A stretch of 64,000 nucleotides of DNA from CALAGB01 sp963713965 (GTDB lineage: Bacteria; Chloroflexota; Chloroflexia; Thermomicrobiales; Thermomicrobiaceae): the NCBI GenBank assembly GCA_963713965.1, contig OY970217.1, positions 2,542,001 to 2,606,000 on the forward strand, read 5' to 3'. This document shows positions 18,070 to 26,012 of the stretch, in pieces. Position numbers and translations under genes: made by a program. The notes under the pieces are model-generated. The model had not been told where the DNA came from and did no database searches. It saw only the letters and a program-made list of their open reading frames with translations. How positions within the stretch are numbered: position 1 is the stretch's first letter; the number at the start of each line of letters is the position of its first letter.

Positions 18070-21051
18070 TCAGTGAACCTGGACCGACATCACCCGCGAG
18101 CGACCATCGACGTTGGTGTTGAACCAGACCTCTGACGGGCTCACCCATACGGGCGAGGATGGTTCGTCCAGGCCGGTCACCCCTCCAAGCAGGTTCCCAG
18201 TCGTCGAAAAGAAACGGATCTCCCCGGAGACGGTCGCTGCCAGTACATTTCCATCCGGAGACCAATCCAGTCCGGCTCCCGAGCCCTGGCGCGAGACCTC
18301 GATAGGACTGCCTGGGTGGTCAAGCGTGATGATGTCGACGCTGTCGAAGGCTCCATCGGTAGCCGATGGCTGTGTGAAGCGGCGTAACCGATAGGCGATG
18401 CGGCTACTTCTGGCGCTGTACGCGAGCTCCTCGATGTTCACGCCGCGCTCGTTTCCGTGGGTAGTGAGCGTCGTCAGCGTGTCGATGTGGGGAGCCCCAT
18501 CCGAATCAATCGTCAATCGCTGCAAGAGCGTTCGGCCGGGAAGCCCGTTATGCCAATCAGCCGGCTCGGCGAAAATCAGCGTCCCGTTGTCGATCCAAGT
18601 CGCGATCGGATCAGCATGCGCCTTGCTATCCGCGGGAACAGTCCAGCGATAGGCGAGCTTCGCGGAGACGTCAAAGCTTGCCAGCCAGAGCGATGTCACC
18701 CCTTGATTGTCCACCGTGAAAAATGCAAGCGTGTTCTCGCTGGGCGAGAAAGAAGGATCGGCGTACTTTGAGTCCTGTGACGTTCCAATTCCGGCTGGAT
18801 CGTAGGCCCGGTAATCGTAATCTGGAACGGTCTTGCCGAAGGATGGCGCGAACGTCATCAGGCGGCTCAGCGCGGTTGAACGCCCGGCATCGAGCGTTCC
18901 GGCAGCGATAACCTGGTTTCCTTGCGGCAGCCAGCTCAAGTCGGACGATCCGTCGGCCAATCGGCGCCCGGTTCCTGCCGATCGGTCCCAAATGACCGGC
19001 GTGTCCGTGTCCGCGTCCCGCAGCGTGACGTACTGACCGTTGAGACTTACCTGGCTCGATGATTCGGTCTCGAGCCGTCCCTGTGAGAGCTGATCGACCG
19101 TCGCCACAATGCCAGGTTGCCCGCCTGAAGAGCCGGTCACGGCATCGCGCAGCGCGTCCGCTGGCAGCCAGCTCAAGTAGCCTGAGGCATTGACGGCATC
19201 CAGCTGTGTGCGGACCGCGTCCGAATGTCCGTCCGGGAAGACCGCCAGCGTCGAGGAACTGAGTACCGTTCCCAGGACAACATTGTCCACCGAAGGACCG
19301 ATGAGGAATGGGCGGATGTACTGCAGCATCAAGATATCGCCGTTCGGCGACCAGATACCGAGCGCTACGGGATTGGGAGACGCACCGGCGAGCGCCACCG
19401 GATCATCGCCGGTGGCCGTCGTGCGCCAGATTTGAAAGCGGCTCGCCCCCGCCGCGGTGTTGTACGAACCGGTCACCGAGACGAGCTGCGTTCCGTCGGG
19501 TGAGACCGCGATTGGGTAAGAGAACACTCCTTCGGGAAGTGGGGTCAGCAGGGTCATCTTCCCCGCGCGATCCCACGTGCCAGTCGGCTCTTGCCGCGCG
19601 TTCGACTCGAGTGTCGCCGTCGAAACATCAGTGACGGCTGTGGGTGTTGCGGATGGATCGATGATCGGCGAGATGTAGACGCGACTGCTGTCCGGAGCCC
19701 AGATGGGCTCGCGACCGAATTGCGCTTCGGTTCTGCTCATAGCGTCGCCAATCTTGCCGTCCAGTATGGGCCTCAGCTCAATCTCCGAAGGACCACCATT
19801 CGCGTTCGACCATGTGGACATAACCACTAGCGAGCGATCGGGCGACGGGTAGATCGCCTGCACGGAGCCGCGAAACATCTCGTGTTGCACACCAGAGGCG
19901 ATGTTCACGGCAATTACCGTGGAGTTGGTCTGTAGTCCGGTCACATATGAACCGAGGGGCTCATTCTGGTCCTGTGACGGCTGCGATATCTCAAGCACCG
20001 TGTCGTTGGTCAGCCAGCCGGAAAGGGTGAAGCGTCCGTTGTCCTGGAGGTCGAACGACCGGCTCATGCTGCCGTCGAGTGCGAATATGGAGAGCTCAGT
20101 GTGGGGTTGCGGCTGCGCGACCGGCTCCTGACGGGCGATGAGTCGCCCGTCAGGCGACACCACCATATGCGTTATGCCAACGGACAGATCGGGCGACTGT
20201 GTCTCAGCCGGAACGACGATCTGCCTGAGTCCGGTCGCAAGATTCAGTGCCGTCACCTGGCCGTCATCGGATTGGGAAAGAAGCCAACCTGAAAGACCCG
20301 TCCCATCGTTGCTTTGGGCCCCGGGTGTCGCTGAACTCGACTGCAGGTGCATCGTGAGGATCCCAATCGTCGTGCCCAAGATGAGCAGGATCGAGATCCC
20401 GGTTGCCCAGCGCCAGGGATGTCTTCGGCTCTTGCTTTTCAGGTCGAGATTGCTGGCGACGTCCAGTGCGAGCATTTCCCGCTCGATCTGCTCGGTGAGG
20501 CGCGTGTCGATGCCCTGGAACTGGTTCAGCGCGGTACGACAGGCGCCGCAGCGCTGGGCGTGATGCAGCATCGCGGCCCGTTCAGCCATATCGAGCGACG
20601 TGTCCCGATAGCGTCCAACGGATGAGGTGAACTCGCGACAGGCGGCGATTTCTCCCACCGACAACCGCTGCCGGATGGCATACAGGCCCTCGCCGATCTC
20701 ATCCGCGGGGACGCCGGCGGCCCTGGCGATTCTCTCTACGCTGGTGCCAAACCCAAGCTGGAACGCCAACGCGACCGCGCCAACGGCGGATGTGCTGTTC
20801 AGGGGCGAGAGAGGCGGCGTGGACGGCTGTGGCGTCCGTCGCGTGAGTCGTGCGGTCCAGCGTTCGATCATCCAACGTCGCACTGAGTCGCGGATCAACT
20901 GTGCTTCGTCGTAGTTGGCGTGGGACGTGAGGTCATCGGCGGTTTGGGGATCGAACAGCAGCCGCAGCACCGCGCGCGTGCGTCCCAGGTCACCAGATGT
21001 AGACTGCGCCCCGCCCGTCGCGGCACTCATATCGGCAGTCCGGTCATCCAT
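18070..21051 (-). CDS. Membrane protein: HTH-like and zinc-finger cytosolic domain, one TM helix, beta-propeller exterior
   Basis: The protein has 993 residues in distinct parts. Residues 1-160 are helical, and 95-131 (FQLGFGTSVERIARAAG onward to YAIRQRL) look like a sigma-70 region 4 helix-turn-helix. A putative anti-sigma-type zinc site HxxxCxxC follows (His164, Cys168, Cys171). A single membrane helix lies at about 216-236 (ISILLILGTTIGILTM). The remaining 750 residues are extracytoplasmic with repeated TolB/WD40-like blades (SPDGRLIARQEPV, SPDGTQLVSVTGS, SPNGDILMLQYI, SPDGNVLAATVSG). The architecture suggests a membrane anti-sigma or signal-transducing factor with a propeller sensor. No separate ECF sigma gene is adjacent. 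It is monocistronic and divergent from the M20 gene. Confidence 0.75.
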   Translation of the reverse strand: MDDRTADMSAATGGAQSTSGDLGRTRAVLRLLFDPQTADDLTSHANYDEAQLIRDSVRRWMIERWTARLTRRTPQPSTPPLSPLNSTSAVGAVALAFQLGFGTSVERIARAAGVPADEIGEGLYAIRQRLSVGEIAACREFTSSVGRYRDTSLDMAERAAMLHHAQRCGACRTALNQFQGIDTRLTEQIEREMLALDVASNLDLKSKSRRHPWRWATGISILLILGTTIGILTMHLQSSSATPGAQSNDGTGLSGWLLSQSDDGQVTALNLATGLRQIVVPAETQSPDLSVGITHMVVSPDGRLIARQEPVAQPQPHTELSIFALDGSMSRSFDLQDNGRFTLSGWLTNDTVLEISQPSQDQNEPLGSYVTGLQTNSTVIAVNIASGVQHEMFRGSVQAIYPSPDRSLVVMSTWSNANGGPSEIELRPILDGKIGDAMSRTEAQFGREPIWAPDSSRVYISPIIDPSATPTAVTDVSTATLESNARQEPTGTWDRAGKMTLLTPLPEGVFSYPIAVSPDGTQLVSVTGSYNTAAGASRFQIWRTTATGDDPVALAGASPNPVALGIWSPNGDILMLQYIRPFLIGPSVDNVVLGTVLSSSTLAVFPDGHSDAVRTQLDAVNASGYLSWLPADALRDAVTGSSGGQPGIVATVDQLSQGRLETESSSQVSLNGQYVTLRDADTDTPVIWDRSAGTGRRLADGSSDLSWLPQGNQVIAAGTLDAGRSTALSRLMTFAPSFGKTVPDYDYRAYDPAGIGTSQDSKYADPSFSPSENTLAFFTVDNQGVTSLWLASFDVSAKLAYRWTVPADSKAHADPIATWIDNGTLIFAEPADWHNGLPGRTLLQRLTIDSDGAPHIDTLTTLTTHGNERGVNIEELAYSARSSRIAYRLRRFTQPSATDGAFDSVDIITLDHPGSPIEVSRQGSGAGLDWSPDGNVLAATVSGEIRFFSTTGNLLGGVTGLDEPSSPVWVSPSEVWFNTNVDGRSRVMSVQVH

Positions 21052-21251
21052 TCAAGCTCGATTCACAAATTTCGATCATGTGCGTGGACGGACTGTTGTG
21101 TTGCTGATAGTAACTCACGTGTCTGCCAAGATCGACCGAACATCGCACCAGCGGAGTATGGAACGACACAGGATCGGCCTGCACGTCTACAATGCTGACA
21201 GACAGGAAGATGTGCGGACGGGTGATCCGTACCCGTTAGAAGGAGTGATTC

Positions 21252-22664
21252 ATGCCCAAGGATATGAGCCTCGGCGAGTGGCTCGAAGAGCGCCAGCAGC
21301 GCTTCATCGCTATGTCGGATGACATCTGGGCGCACCCACAGGTCGCGCTGGATGAGACCTACGCATGCGAGCTGCAGTCCGATTTCCTCCTCAACGAGGG
21401 CTTCAACATTACCTCGAACATCGGTGGCATGCCGACCGCCTTCATGGCGGAGTGGGGTAGTGGCAAGCCGGTCATCGGCTTTCTCGGCGAATATGACGCG
21501 CTGCCGAACCTCTCGCAGACGGCAAGCACCTCCCAAGCGCAAGTGGTGGCGGGTGGGCCAGGACACGGCTGCGGCCACAATATGCTCGGCACTGCGGCGC
21601 TGGCGGCGTCGGTGGCGCTGAAGTCGTGGCTGTCCGACAACGGCAAGTCCGGCACAGTCCGCTACTATGGCTGTCCTGCTGAAGAGACGGGCGCGGGTAA
21701 GGTCTTCATGGCCAATGCGGGCGTCTTCAACGATCTGGACGCGGCGCTCACCTGGCATCCGTGGGCCAACAATACCGTCTGGACCGGCAGCAGCCTGGCG
21801 GTCGACCACATCAAATTCCACTTTCACGGCCAGACTGCCCACGCGGCCGGAGCCCCGGAGCATGGGCGTTCGGCGCTCGATGCGGTGGAACTGATGAATG
21901 TCGGCGTCAACTACATGCGCGAGCACATCATTCAGGAAGCGCGCATCCACTACGTCATCACCAATGGCGGTGGGCAGCCGAACGTGGTGCCGGATGAGGC
22001 CGAGGTCTGGTATTACATCCGGTCGCCCAAGCGGGATCAGGTTGACGAACTGACCGAACGCATCATCCGCATCGCCAAGGGCGCTGAGATGATGACTGAT
22101 ACCACCCTCACCATTCACGACCACTTTGGCATCCACAATCTGCTGCCAAATCAGGTCGTCACCGACGTCATGTATGAGGCGCTCAAGGAGCTTGGACCAA
22201 TCGACTTCAACGACGAAGAACGCGTCTTCGCCAAGGCCGTGGCTTCCGGCTATCCGGAGCGAGTTCGCGCGGCGAGCATCCAGCACGGAAACCTGCCGGA
22301 GAGCGCACTGGAGGAGCCGCTATTGGCTGAAGCGTTCGAGCCGGGCGATCGAGGCAAGGTCCTCTCAGGGTCGACCGACGTCTCTGAGGTGAGCTGGATC
22401 GCGCCGACCGCGCAGGTACTGACCGCCTGCCACCCGGCTGGTGTGACTGGGCACAGCTGGGGCATCACCGCCACCGGAGGCATGTCGATTGGGCACAAGG
22501 GCATGATGCACGCCGCCAAGGTGATGGCGATCACCGCGGCCGAGCTGCACCTCGATCAGTCGCTGCTTCAGAAGGCGCATGACGAGTTCATGCAGTCGAC
22601 TGGCGGTAAGGCGTACAAGGCGCCGTTGCCGGAAGGCGCCGTCCCGCCACAGCCGGTCAAGTAG
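21252..22664 (+). CDS. M20-family amidohydrolase, AbgB-like
   Basis: This is a zinc metallo-amidohydrolase of the M20D type, 470 residues, soluble. Metal-site segments are GFLGEYDALP, GPGHGCGHNMLGTAAL, CPAEETGAGK and TWHPWANN, in the order seen in p-aminobenzoyl-glutamate hydrolase subunit B and related N-acyl amino-acid hydrolases. The dimerisation domain is about residues 190-310, with FHGQTAHAAGAPEHGRSALD. The late HSWGITATGG segment supplies another ligand. An AGAAGGAG ribosome site precedes the ATG. No AbgA-like partner or AbgT transporter is adjacent, so its substrate may differ from folate fragments. An insertion sequence lies 70 bp downstream. Confidence 0.9.
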   Translation: MPKDMSLGEWLEERQQRFIAMSDDIWAHPQVALDETYACELQSDFLLNEGFNITSNIGGMPTAFMAEWGSGKPVIGFLGEYDALPNLSQTASTSQAQVVAGGPGHGCGHNMLGTAALAASVALKSWLSDNGKSGTVRYYGCPAEETGAGKVFMANAGVFNDLDAALTWHPWANNTVWTGSSLAVDHIKFHFHGQTAHAAGAPEHGRSALDAVELMNVGVNYMREHIIQEARIHYVITNGGGQPNVVPDEAEVWYYIRSPKRDQVDELTERIIRIAKGAEMMTDTTLTIHDHFGIHNLLPNQVVTDVMYEALKELGPIDFNDEERVFAKAVASGYPERVRAASIQHGNLPESALEEPLLAEAFEPGDRGKVLSGSTDVSEVSWIAPTAQVLTACHPAGVTGHSWGITATGGMSIGHKGMMHAAKVMAITAAELHLDQSLLQKAHDEFMQSTGGKAYKAPLPEGAVPPQPVK

Positions 22665-22734
22665 CGCGATATCGCGTGTGAAGGTGTGAAGGGGGACACC
22701 CGCATGCCGGTTGCCGCGCTTCCCGTCGATGTAC

Positions 22735-22765
22735 GGGCGAAGCATGCTGTCATCGAAACATAGAG
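22735..22765 (+). repeat. Left terminal inverted repeat of the IS
   Basis: Reads inward GGGCGAAGCATGCTGTCAT and then CGAAACATAGAG. It pairs with 24019-24049 with five mismatches. The preceding TGTAC (22730-22734) also recurs beside the palindrome at 24136-24160. Confidence 0.75.
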
Positions 22766-23649
22766 CTGGCCGCGATGTCGAAAGCTGGAGGTGCCATGCG
22801 GCACGGGCATGGGCGTGGATCGGGATCCACGCCGTCCCACAACCAGTCCATGGTCAGCCATGTGAGGGCGCGCTCAGCGATCAGCCGGTCCCGTTTGTCG
22901 CGAATCACCACCATGCGTCGCTCCGTGTCAAACGTCACCACCACCTCGGTCCCGGCGGCCGCCTGTCCAATGGAGACCGGTCGATCCCACAGACTGAGCC
23001 GTCCCTGGTCATTGACGCGGCGTTTGACGCGGACAGTGGCAAGCCCCGTCCACACCTGCTCCATCTGGAAGCCCGCCCGTCCCGGATAGACGCGCCCCGT
23101 ATTCCCCGCTGGCTTCCCATGATTCCAGACCGTTTGGAGTGCCGCGAGCCCGTCCGTTTCGCCCTGCCAATTCCGTTCAATCGCTCCGTTGAAGCGTTCC
23201 ACCGCGCCATTGCGATACGGCTTGCCCGGTGGCAAGATCCGATGTCTGATCGCGAATCCCCAGAGCCACAAGGTCAGGCGACCCGGTACCGCCGCCCGGC
23301 TGCCCCCGTCCGCCCCCACAAAGCACGCGCCGCGATCGGTTTGCACCTCAGCGGGCTGCTCCCCGCGCTGGGCCAGCAGCCGCGCCAGCCGCGCCACCAC
23401 CTCGGCCGTCCGCTCGCCGGTGACCGGCTCGGCCAGCAATGCCGGTCCTCCCCGCGGTCCGACGACCACCGTTAGATACGAGACCCCCCTTTTTGTTTGA
23501 AGTCCGCTTGCCAGATCGGTCCCGGTTCGGGCGGTGGGGTGGACCAACCAAGCGGTTTGGTCGCGGCGGGACGGAGCGTGGGGAAGCCCTGGATGCGCAG
23601 CCAATGCCGAATGGTGACCTCCGAGGGCAGCGTGGGGGACTCCTCGCAC
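22750..23649 (-). CDS. Transposase, C-terminal catalytic part (orfB frame)
   Basis: This frame carries most of the rve integrase core: GVSYLTVVVGPRGGPALL, then VQTDRGACFVG (second catalytic Asp) and PYRNGAVERFNGAIERNW (catalytic Glu), and a beta-barrel-like tail. It lacks the HTH and the first catalytic Asp, which are in the overlapping upstream frame. The meaningful part begins near 23490, where the two frames meet at an AAAAAGGGGGG run; its codons before that are not transposase-like. A minus-one shift there would join the frames into a protein of about 400 residues. It could be a programmed frameshift, as in IS3-type elements, or an inactivating mutation. Confidence 0.8.
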   Translation of the reverse strand: MRGVPHAALGGHHSALAAHPGLPHAPSRRDQTAWLVHPTARTGTDLASGLQTKRGVSYLTVVVGPRGGPALLAEPVTGERTAEVVARLARLLAQRGEQPAEVQTDRGACFVGADGGSRAAVPGRLTLWLWGFAIRHRILPPGKPYRNGAVERFNGAIERNWQGETDGLAALQTVWNHGKPAGNTGRVYPGRAGFQMEQVWTGLATVRVKRRVNDQGRLSLWDRPVSIGQAAAGTEVVVTFDTERRMVVIRDKRDRLIAERALTWLTMDWLWDGVDPDPRPCPCRMAPPAFDIAASSMFR

Positions 23650-23957
23650 GCCAGTTGCCGGCGGATGAGCCGCGGTCCCCAGCCCGGATGCGCCTGGCGA
23701 ATGGCCCGGATGCGCTCTTGGATGGCCACGGAGGTCGTCAACGGATGCGGGGTGTGCGGCCGGCGACTCTTATAGCCGAGAGCCGCGTCCCCGCCGCGTC
23801 GTGCGGCCCGGATCCACCGCCCTACCGTCCAGAGACTGCACCCGAGCGCCGCCGCAATCGCCGCGTACGTCCAGCCCTGCTCGGCCCATGCCACCATCTG
23901 CTGTCGAGCGGCCACGTCCGTCTCGCTCCGCGTTGGCTTGTGTGCGAGGGACTCCAT
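23472..23957 (-). CDS. Transposase, N-terminal HTH part (orfA frame)
   Basis: The first 161 residues include a Helix-turn-helix (WAEQGWTYAAIAAALGCSLW then TVGRWIRAA) and a second HTH-like HTH_29/32 region (AHPGWGPRLIRRQLACEES). It ends with WQADFKQK, where Asp152 is the first residue of the DDE triad, and then runs out of frame to a stop at 23472. The ATG has AAGGAG upstream within a long purine-rich leader. On its own it could act as a DNA-binding regulator of transposition, as orfA products of IS3-type elements do. Confidence 0.8.
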   Translation of the reverse strand: MESLAHKPTRSETDVAARQQMVAWAEQGWTYAAIAAALGCSLWTVGRWIRAARRGGDAALGYKSRRPHTPHPLTTSVAIQERIRAIRQAHPGWGPRLIRRQLACEESPTLPSEVTIRHWLRIQGFPTLRPAATKPLGWSTPPPEPGPIWQADFKQKGGSRI

Positions 23958-24018
23958 GGGTGACTCCTTCTTTCTGATCCCCCTCCTGCTCCCTCTTCCT
24001 TTCGCGTTCCTCTGCTCC

Positions 24019-24049
24019 CTCTATCTTCTCATGACAGCATGCGTCGCCC
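24019..24049 (-). repeat. Right terminal inverted repeat of the IS
   Basis: On the minus strand it reads inward GGGCGACGCATGCTGTCAT and then GAGAAGATAGAG. It matches the left end at 26 of 31 positions. Confidence 0.75.
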
Positions 24050-24135
24050 ACCACGTTGTCGCGCCCGGATCGCGTCGGAAATCCGGGGCCCCACGCCGGT
24101 CGTCACTCCGAGGAGATCGGTTGTCCGCTCGTCGA

Positions 24136-24160
24136 GGGCGACGCATGCGTCGCCCGTACA
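24136..24160. repeat. 20-bp perfect palindrome related to the IS ends
   Basis: GGGCGACGCATGCGTCGCCC (24136-24155) is a perfect palindrome followed by GTACA. Its minus-strand half reads TGTACGGGCGACGCATGC, nearly identical to the left IS junction (TGTACGGGCGAAGCATGC, 22730-22747). It may be a solo end of a related element or the target motif the IS uses. The rest of 24050-24221 holds no gene I can support. Confidence 0.6.
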
Positions 24161-24221
24161 GCACGGAGGCGCCTCAGGTCCACGTGCGGCCAGCCGCGAC
24201 AATGGCGCTCCGAGGCCATCG

Positions 24222-24971
24222 CTAGATGAGTTGCTCGCTGAAGGGATTCTCGGCATCCAGCATCTTGCTGTGTACCGTGCCGCCAAGAATGTCTGGGATC
24301 CACTCGCACAGCTCCACGAGGACGCGCTCGACGGCGTCACGGGCAGAGTCATGTACCGCCTCGGTGGTGATCAGCAGGTGGGTCGTCTCGAGAGAGATTT
24401 TCCCTTTGTCCGACTGGCGCCAGTTCCATCGGCGTGACAGCACCGACGGTGAGTCGTCGCCGTAGATGACCTCGCCCTCAGGGATTGCGTCGGGCGATTC
24501 GGCGTTGATCGCCAGATATGTTTCGGATCCCGTCGCCAGCCGCACGATGACGTCACCCTGGGCGTTACCCAGGTCGAACGGCGCGACCGGAATGGCGTAG
24601 CGCAACGAGGCGGCGTTGCATAGGTCGACCAGCGTCGAGATGCGTGGCAGCGACCCGGCCTCTATGACCCGTCGGATGAGGCTTTCTGCCGCGCAGGGAT
24701 AGCGATTCGGCTTCACACCGAAGCGGGAGTAGATCTGTCGCCAGGCGGCGATCGATTCAAACTTGGCGATGTCGGGTGGCGTGGGGAAGCGCTCTTTCGT
24801 CAATGTCTCGGCAGCGGCCAGATGCTCATCTACCCGAGCCGCATCGGTTCGGTTTGTCACACCGGTGACCCAGATCACGCCCACCACCAGTTCCGGACAA
24901 CGAGACAGCAGCGCCGAGTCATAACCGAAACGCACATCGACCTCCTCGATTCGCTCCCAAATTTCTCGCAC
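24222..24971 (-). CDS. B3/B4 domain protein (PheRS beta-subunit-like tRNA-editing fold)
   Basis: This is a stand-alone protein of 249 residues matching the B3/4 editing module of phenylalanyl-tRNA synthetase beta. Signatures are WRQIYSRFGVKPNRYPCAAE, then SLIRRVIEAGSLPRISTLVD followed by LCNAASLRYAIPVAPFDL, and the late DDSPSVLSRRWNWRQSD. Free-standing members are thought to act on mischarged tRNA or amino-acid conjugates; that is family knowledge, not shown here. No anticodon-binding or catalytic synthetase domain is present, and length is normal for the free-standing type. It is monocistronic, between the IS and the ABC ATPase. Confidence 0.85.
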   Translation of the reverse strand: MREIWERIEEVDVRFGYDSALLSRCPELVVGVIWVTGVTNRTDAARVDEHLAAAETLTKERFPTPPDIAKFESIAAWRQIYSRFGVKPNRYPCAAESLIRRVIEAGSLPRISTLVDLCNAASLRYAIPVAPFDLGNAQGDVIVRLATGSETYLAINAESPDAIPEGEVIYGDDSPSVLSRRWNWRQSDKGKISLETTHLLITTEAVHDSARDAVERVLVELCEWIPDILGGTVHSKMLDAENPFSEQLI

Positions 24972-25251
24972 GCGGCACAGCCTATCGATGGATCGACGCC
25001 CCCGTCAAGCCGCGGCTATCGCCAGGCGATGCGAAAAATCGGGCCAGGATCGCCCGTGAAGACTTTCGACGTTGCACGTTGCCGGTCTCACCTGGGAAGA
25101 TGCTGCGGATGACCCGTGAGCACTTCACGAGGTTCGCGGTTCGTCACACGTCTCGGGACGGTGCTACCCTTGAGCGTTGCGATCGGACGTTATCGACGCG
25201 TTTTAAGTTTGGTGAACTCCAGCTTTCATTATCTGCGGGAGGCGGCCATCG

Positions 25252-25998
25252 ATGGAAGAACCGATTGACCAGCATCGCGGAGCTGCCGGAGCGGTGACCG
25301 ACGTTATCATCCAAGCTCGCGGCGTGACCAAGACCTATGACACCGGCAAAGTTCGCGTGCCGGCCCTGCGTGGTATCGATCTAATCATCGATCGAGGCGA
25401 AATGTCTGCGGTGATGGGACCGTCCGGGTCCGGTAAGACGACATTGCTCAACTGCCTCTCGGGACTCGACACGATCGACGAAGGCGAGATCCTGATCGCC
25501 GGAACTGACCTCTCCAAGCTGCCGGACAACTCCCGCACGTCGTTCCGCGCCAAGGAGATGGGGTTCATCTTCCAGTTCTATAATCTGCTGCCGGTTCTGA
25601 CGGCCGTTGAGAACGTCGAGCTTCCTCTCTTGGTGAGCGGTCTGCGTCCGCGTGAAGCACGTGAACGCTCGATGCAGGTGCTGGAGCAGGTGAAATTGTC
25701 GGACCGCGCCAATCATCGTCCGGCCGAACTCTCCGGCGGCCAACGCCAGCGCGTCACCATCGCCCGTGCGTTGGTCAATCAACCGGCCATCGTCTGGGCC
25801 GACGAGCCCACCGGTGATCTCGACACCCAGACCGCGGACGAGGTCATGGACCTCATGCGCGAGCTCAACCGTTCGAACAACCAGACCTTCGTCGTCGTCA
25901 CCCACGATCCGCGAATCGGCGGCATGTGCGACCGCATCATCCGCATGCAGGACGGCATGATCGTCGACGAGGGCCGCCCAAATCCGAACGGGCGCTGA
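25252..25998 (+). CDS. ABC transporter ATP-binding protein, LolD/MacB type
   Basis: This is a nucleotide-binding subunit of 248 residues. Walker A is GPSGSGKT (56-63), the Q-loop lies in MGFIFQFYNLLPVLTAVENV, the signature motif is ELSGGQRQRVTIARAL, Walker B is IVWADEPTGDLD, and the H-loop is VVVTHDPRIGGMCDRI. The FQFYNLLPVLTAVENVELPL wording is typical of the LolD/MacB/FtsE-like group that works with FtsX-fold permeases. No permease gene adjoins it (an MFS gene converges on it), so its partner must be encoded elsewhere. ATG 25252 has GGGAGG upstream; a GTG at 25295 is possible. Cytosolic face of the membrane. Confidence 0.9.
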   Translation: MEEPIDQHRGAAGAVTDVIIQARGVTKTYDTGKVRVPALRGIDLIIDRGEMSAVMGPSGSGKTTLLNCLSGLDTIDEGEILIAGTDLSKLPDNSRTSFRAKEMGFIFQFYNLLPVLTAVENVELPLLVSGLRPREARERSMQVLEQVKLSDRANHRPAELSGGQRQRVTIARALVNQPAIVWADEPTGDLDTQTADEVMDLMRELNRSNNQTFVVVTHDPRIGGMCDRIIRMQDGMIVDEGRPNPNGR

Positions 25999-26012
25999 CG
26001 AGGACCCTTCGA

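Larger units (their letters stand above)
22735..24049 (-). mobile_element. Insertion sequence, about 1.3 kb, with DDE (rve) transposase in two frames
   Basis: The element is bounded by imperfect terminal inverted repeats, 26 of 31 positions matching: left 22735-22765, right 24019-24049. Both begin GGGCGA(A/C)GCATGCTGTCAT reading inward. The transposase is on the minus strand and its stop codon lies inside the left repeat. Only an AC dinucleotide is shared by the immediate flanks, so any target duplication is short or lost. The element lies intergenically between the M20 and B3/4 genes and breaks neither. HTH plus rve integrase core suggests the IS3/IS481-like group; the exact family is not certain. 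Confidence 0.8.

Noticed and set aside
21063..22286. 407-residue minus-strand open frame
   Set aside because: It is antisense to the well-conserved M20 gene at 21252-22664, with low-complexity, His/Arg-rich sequence and no domain; a high-GC shadow.
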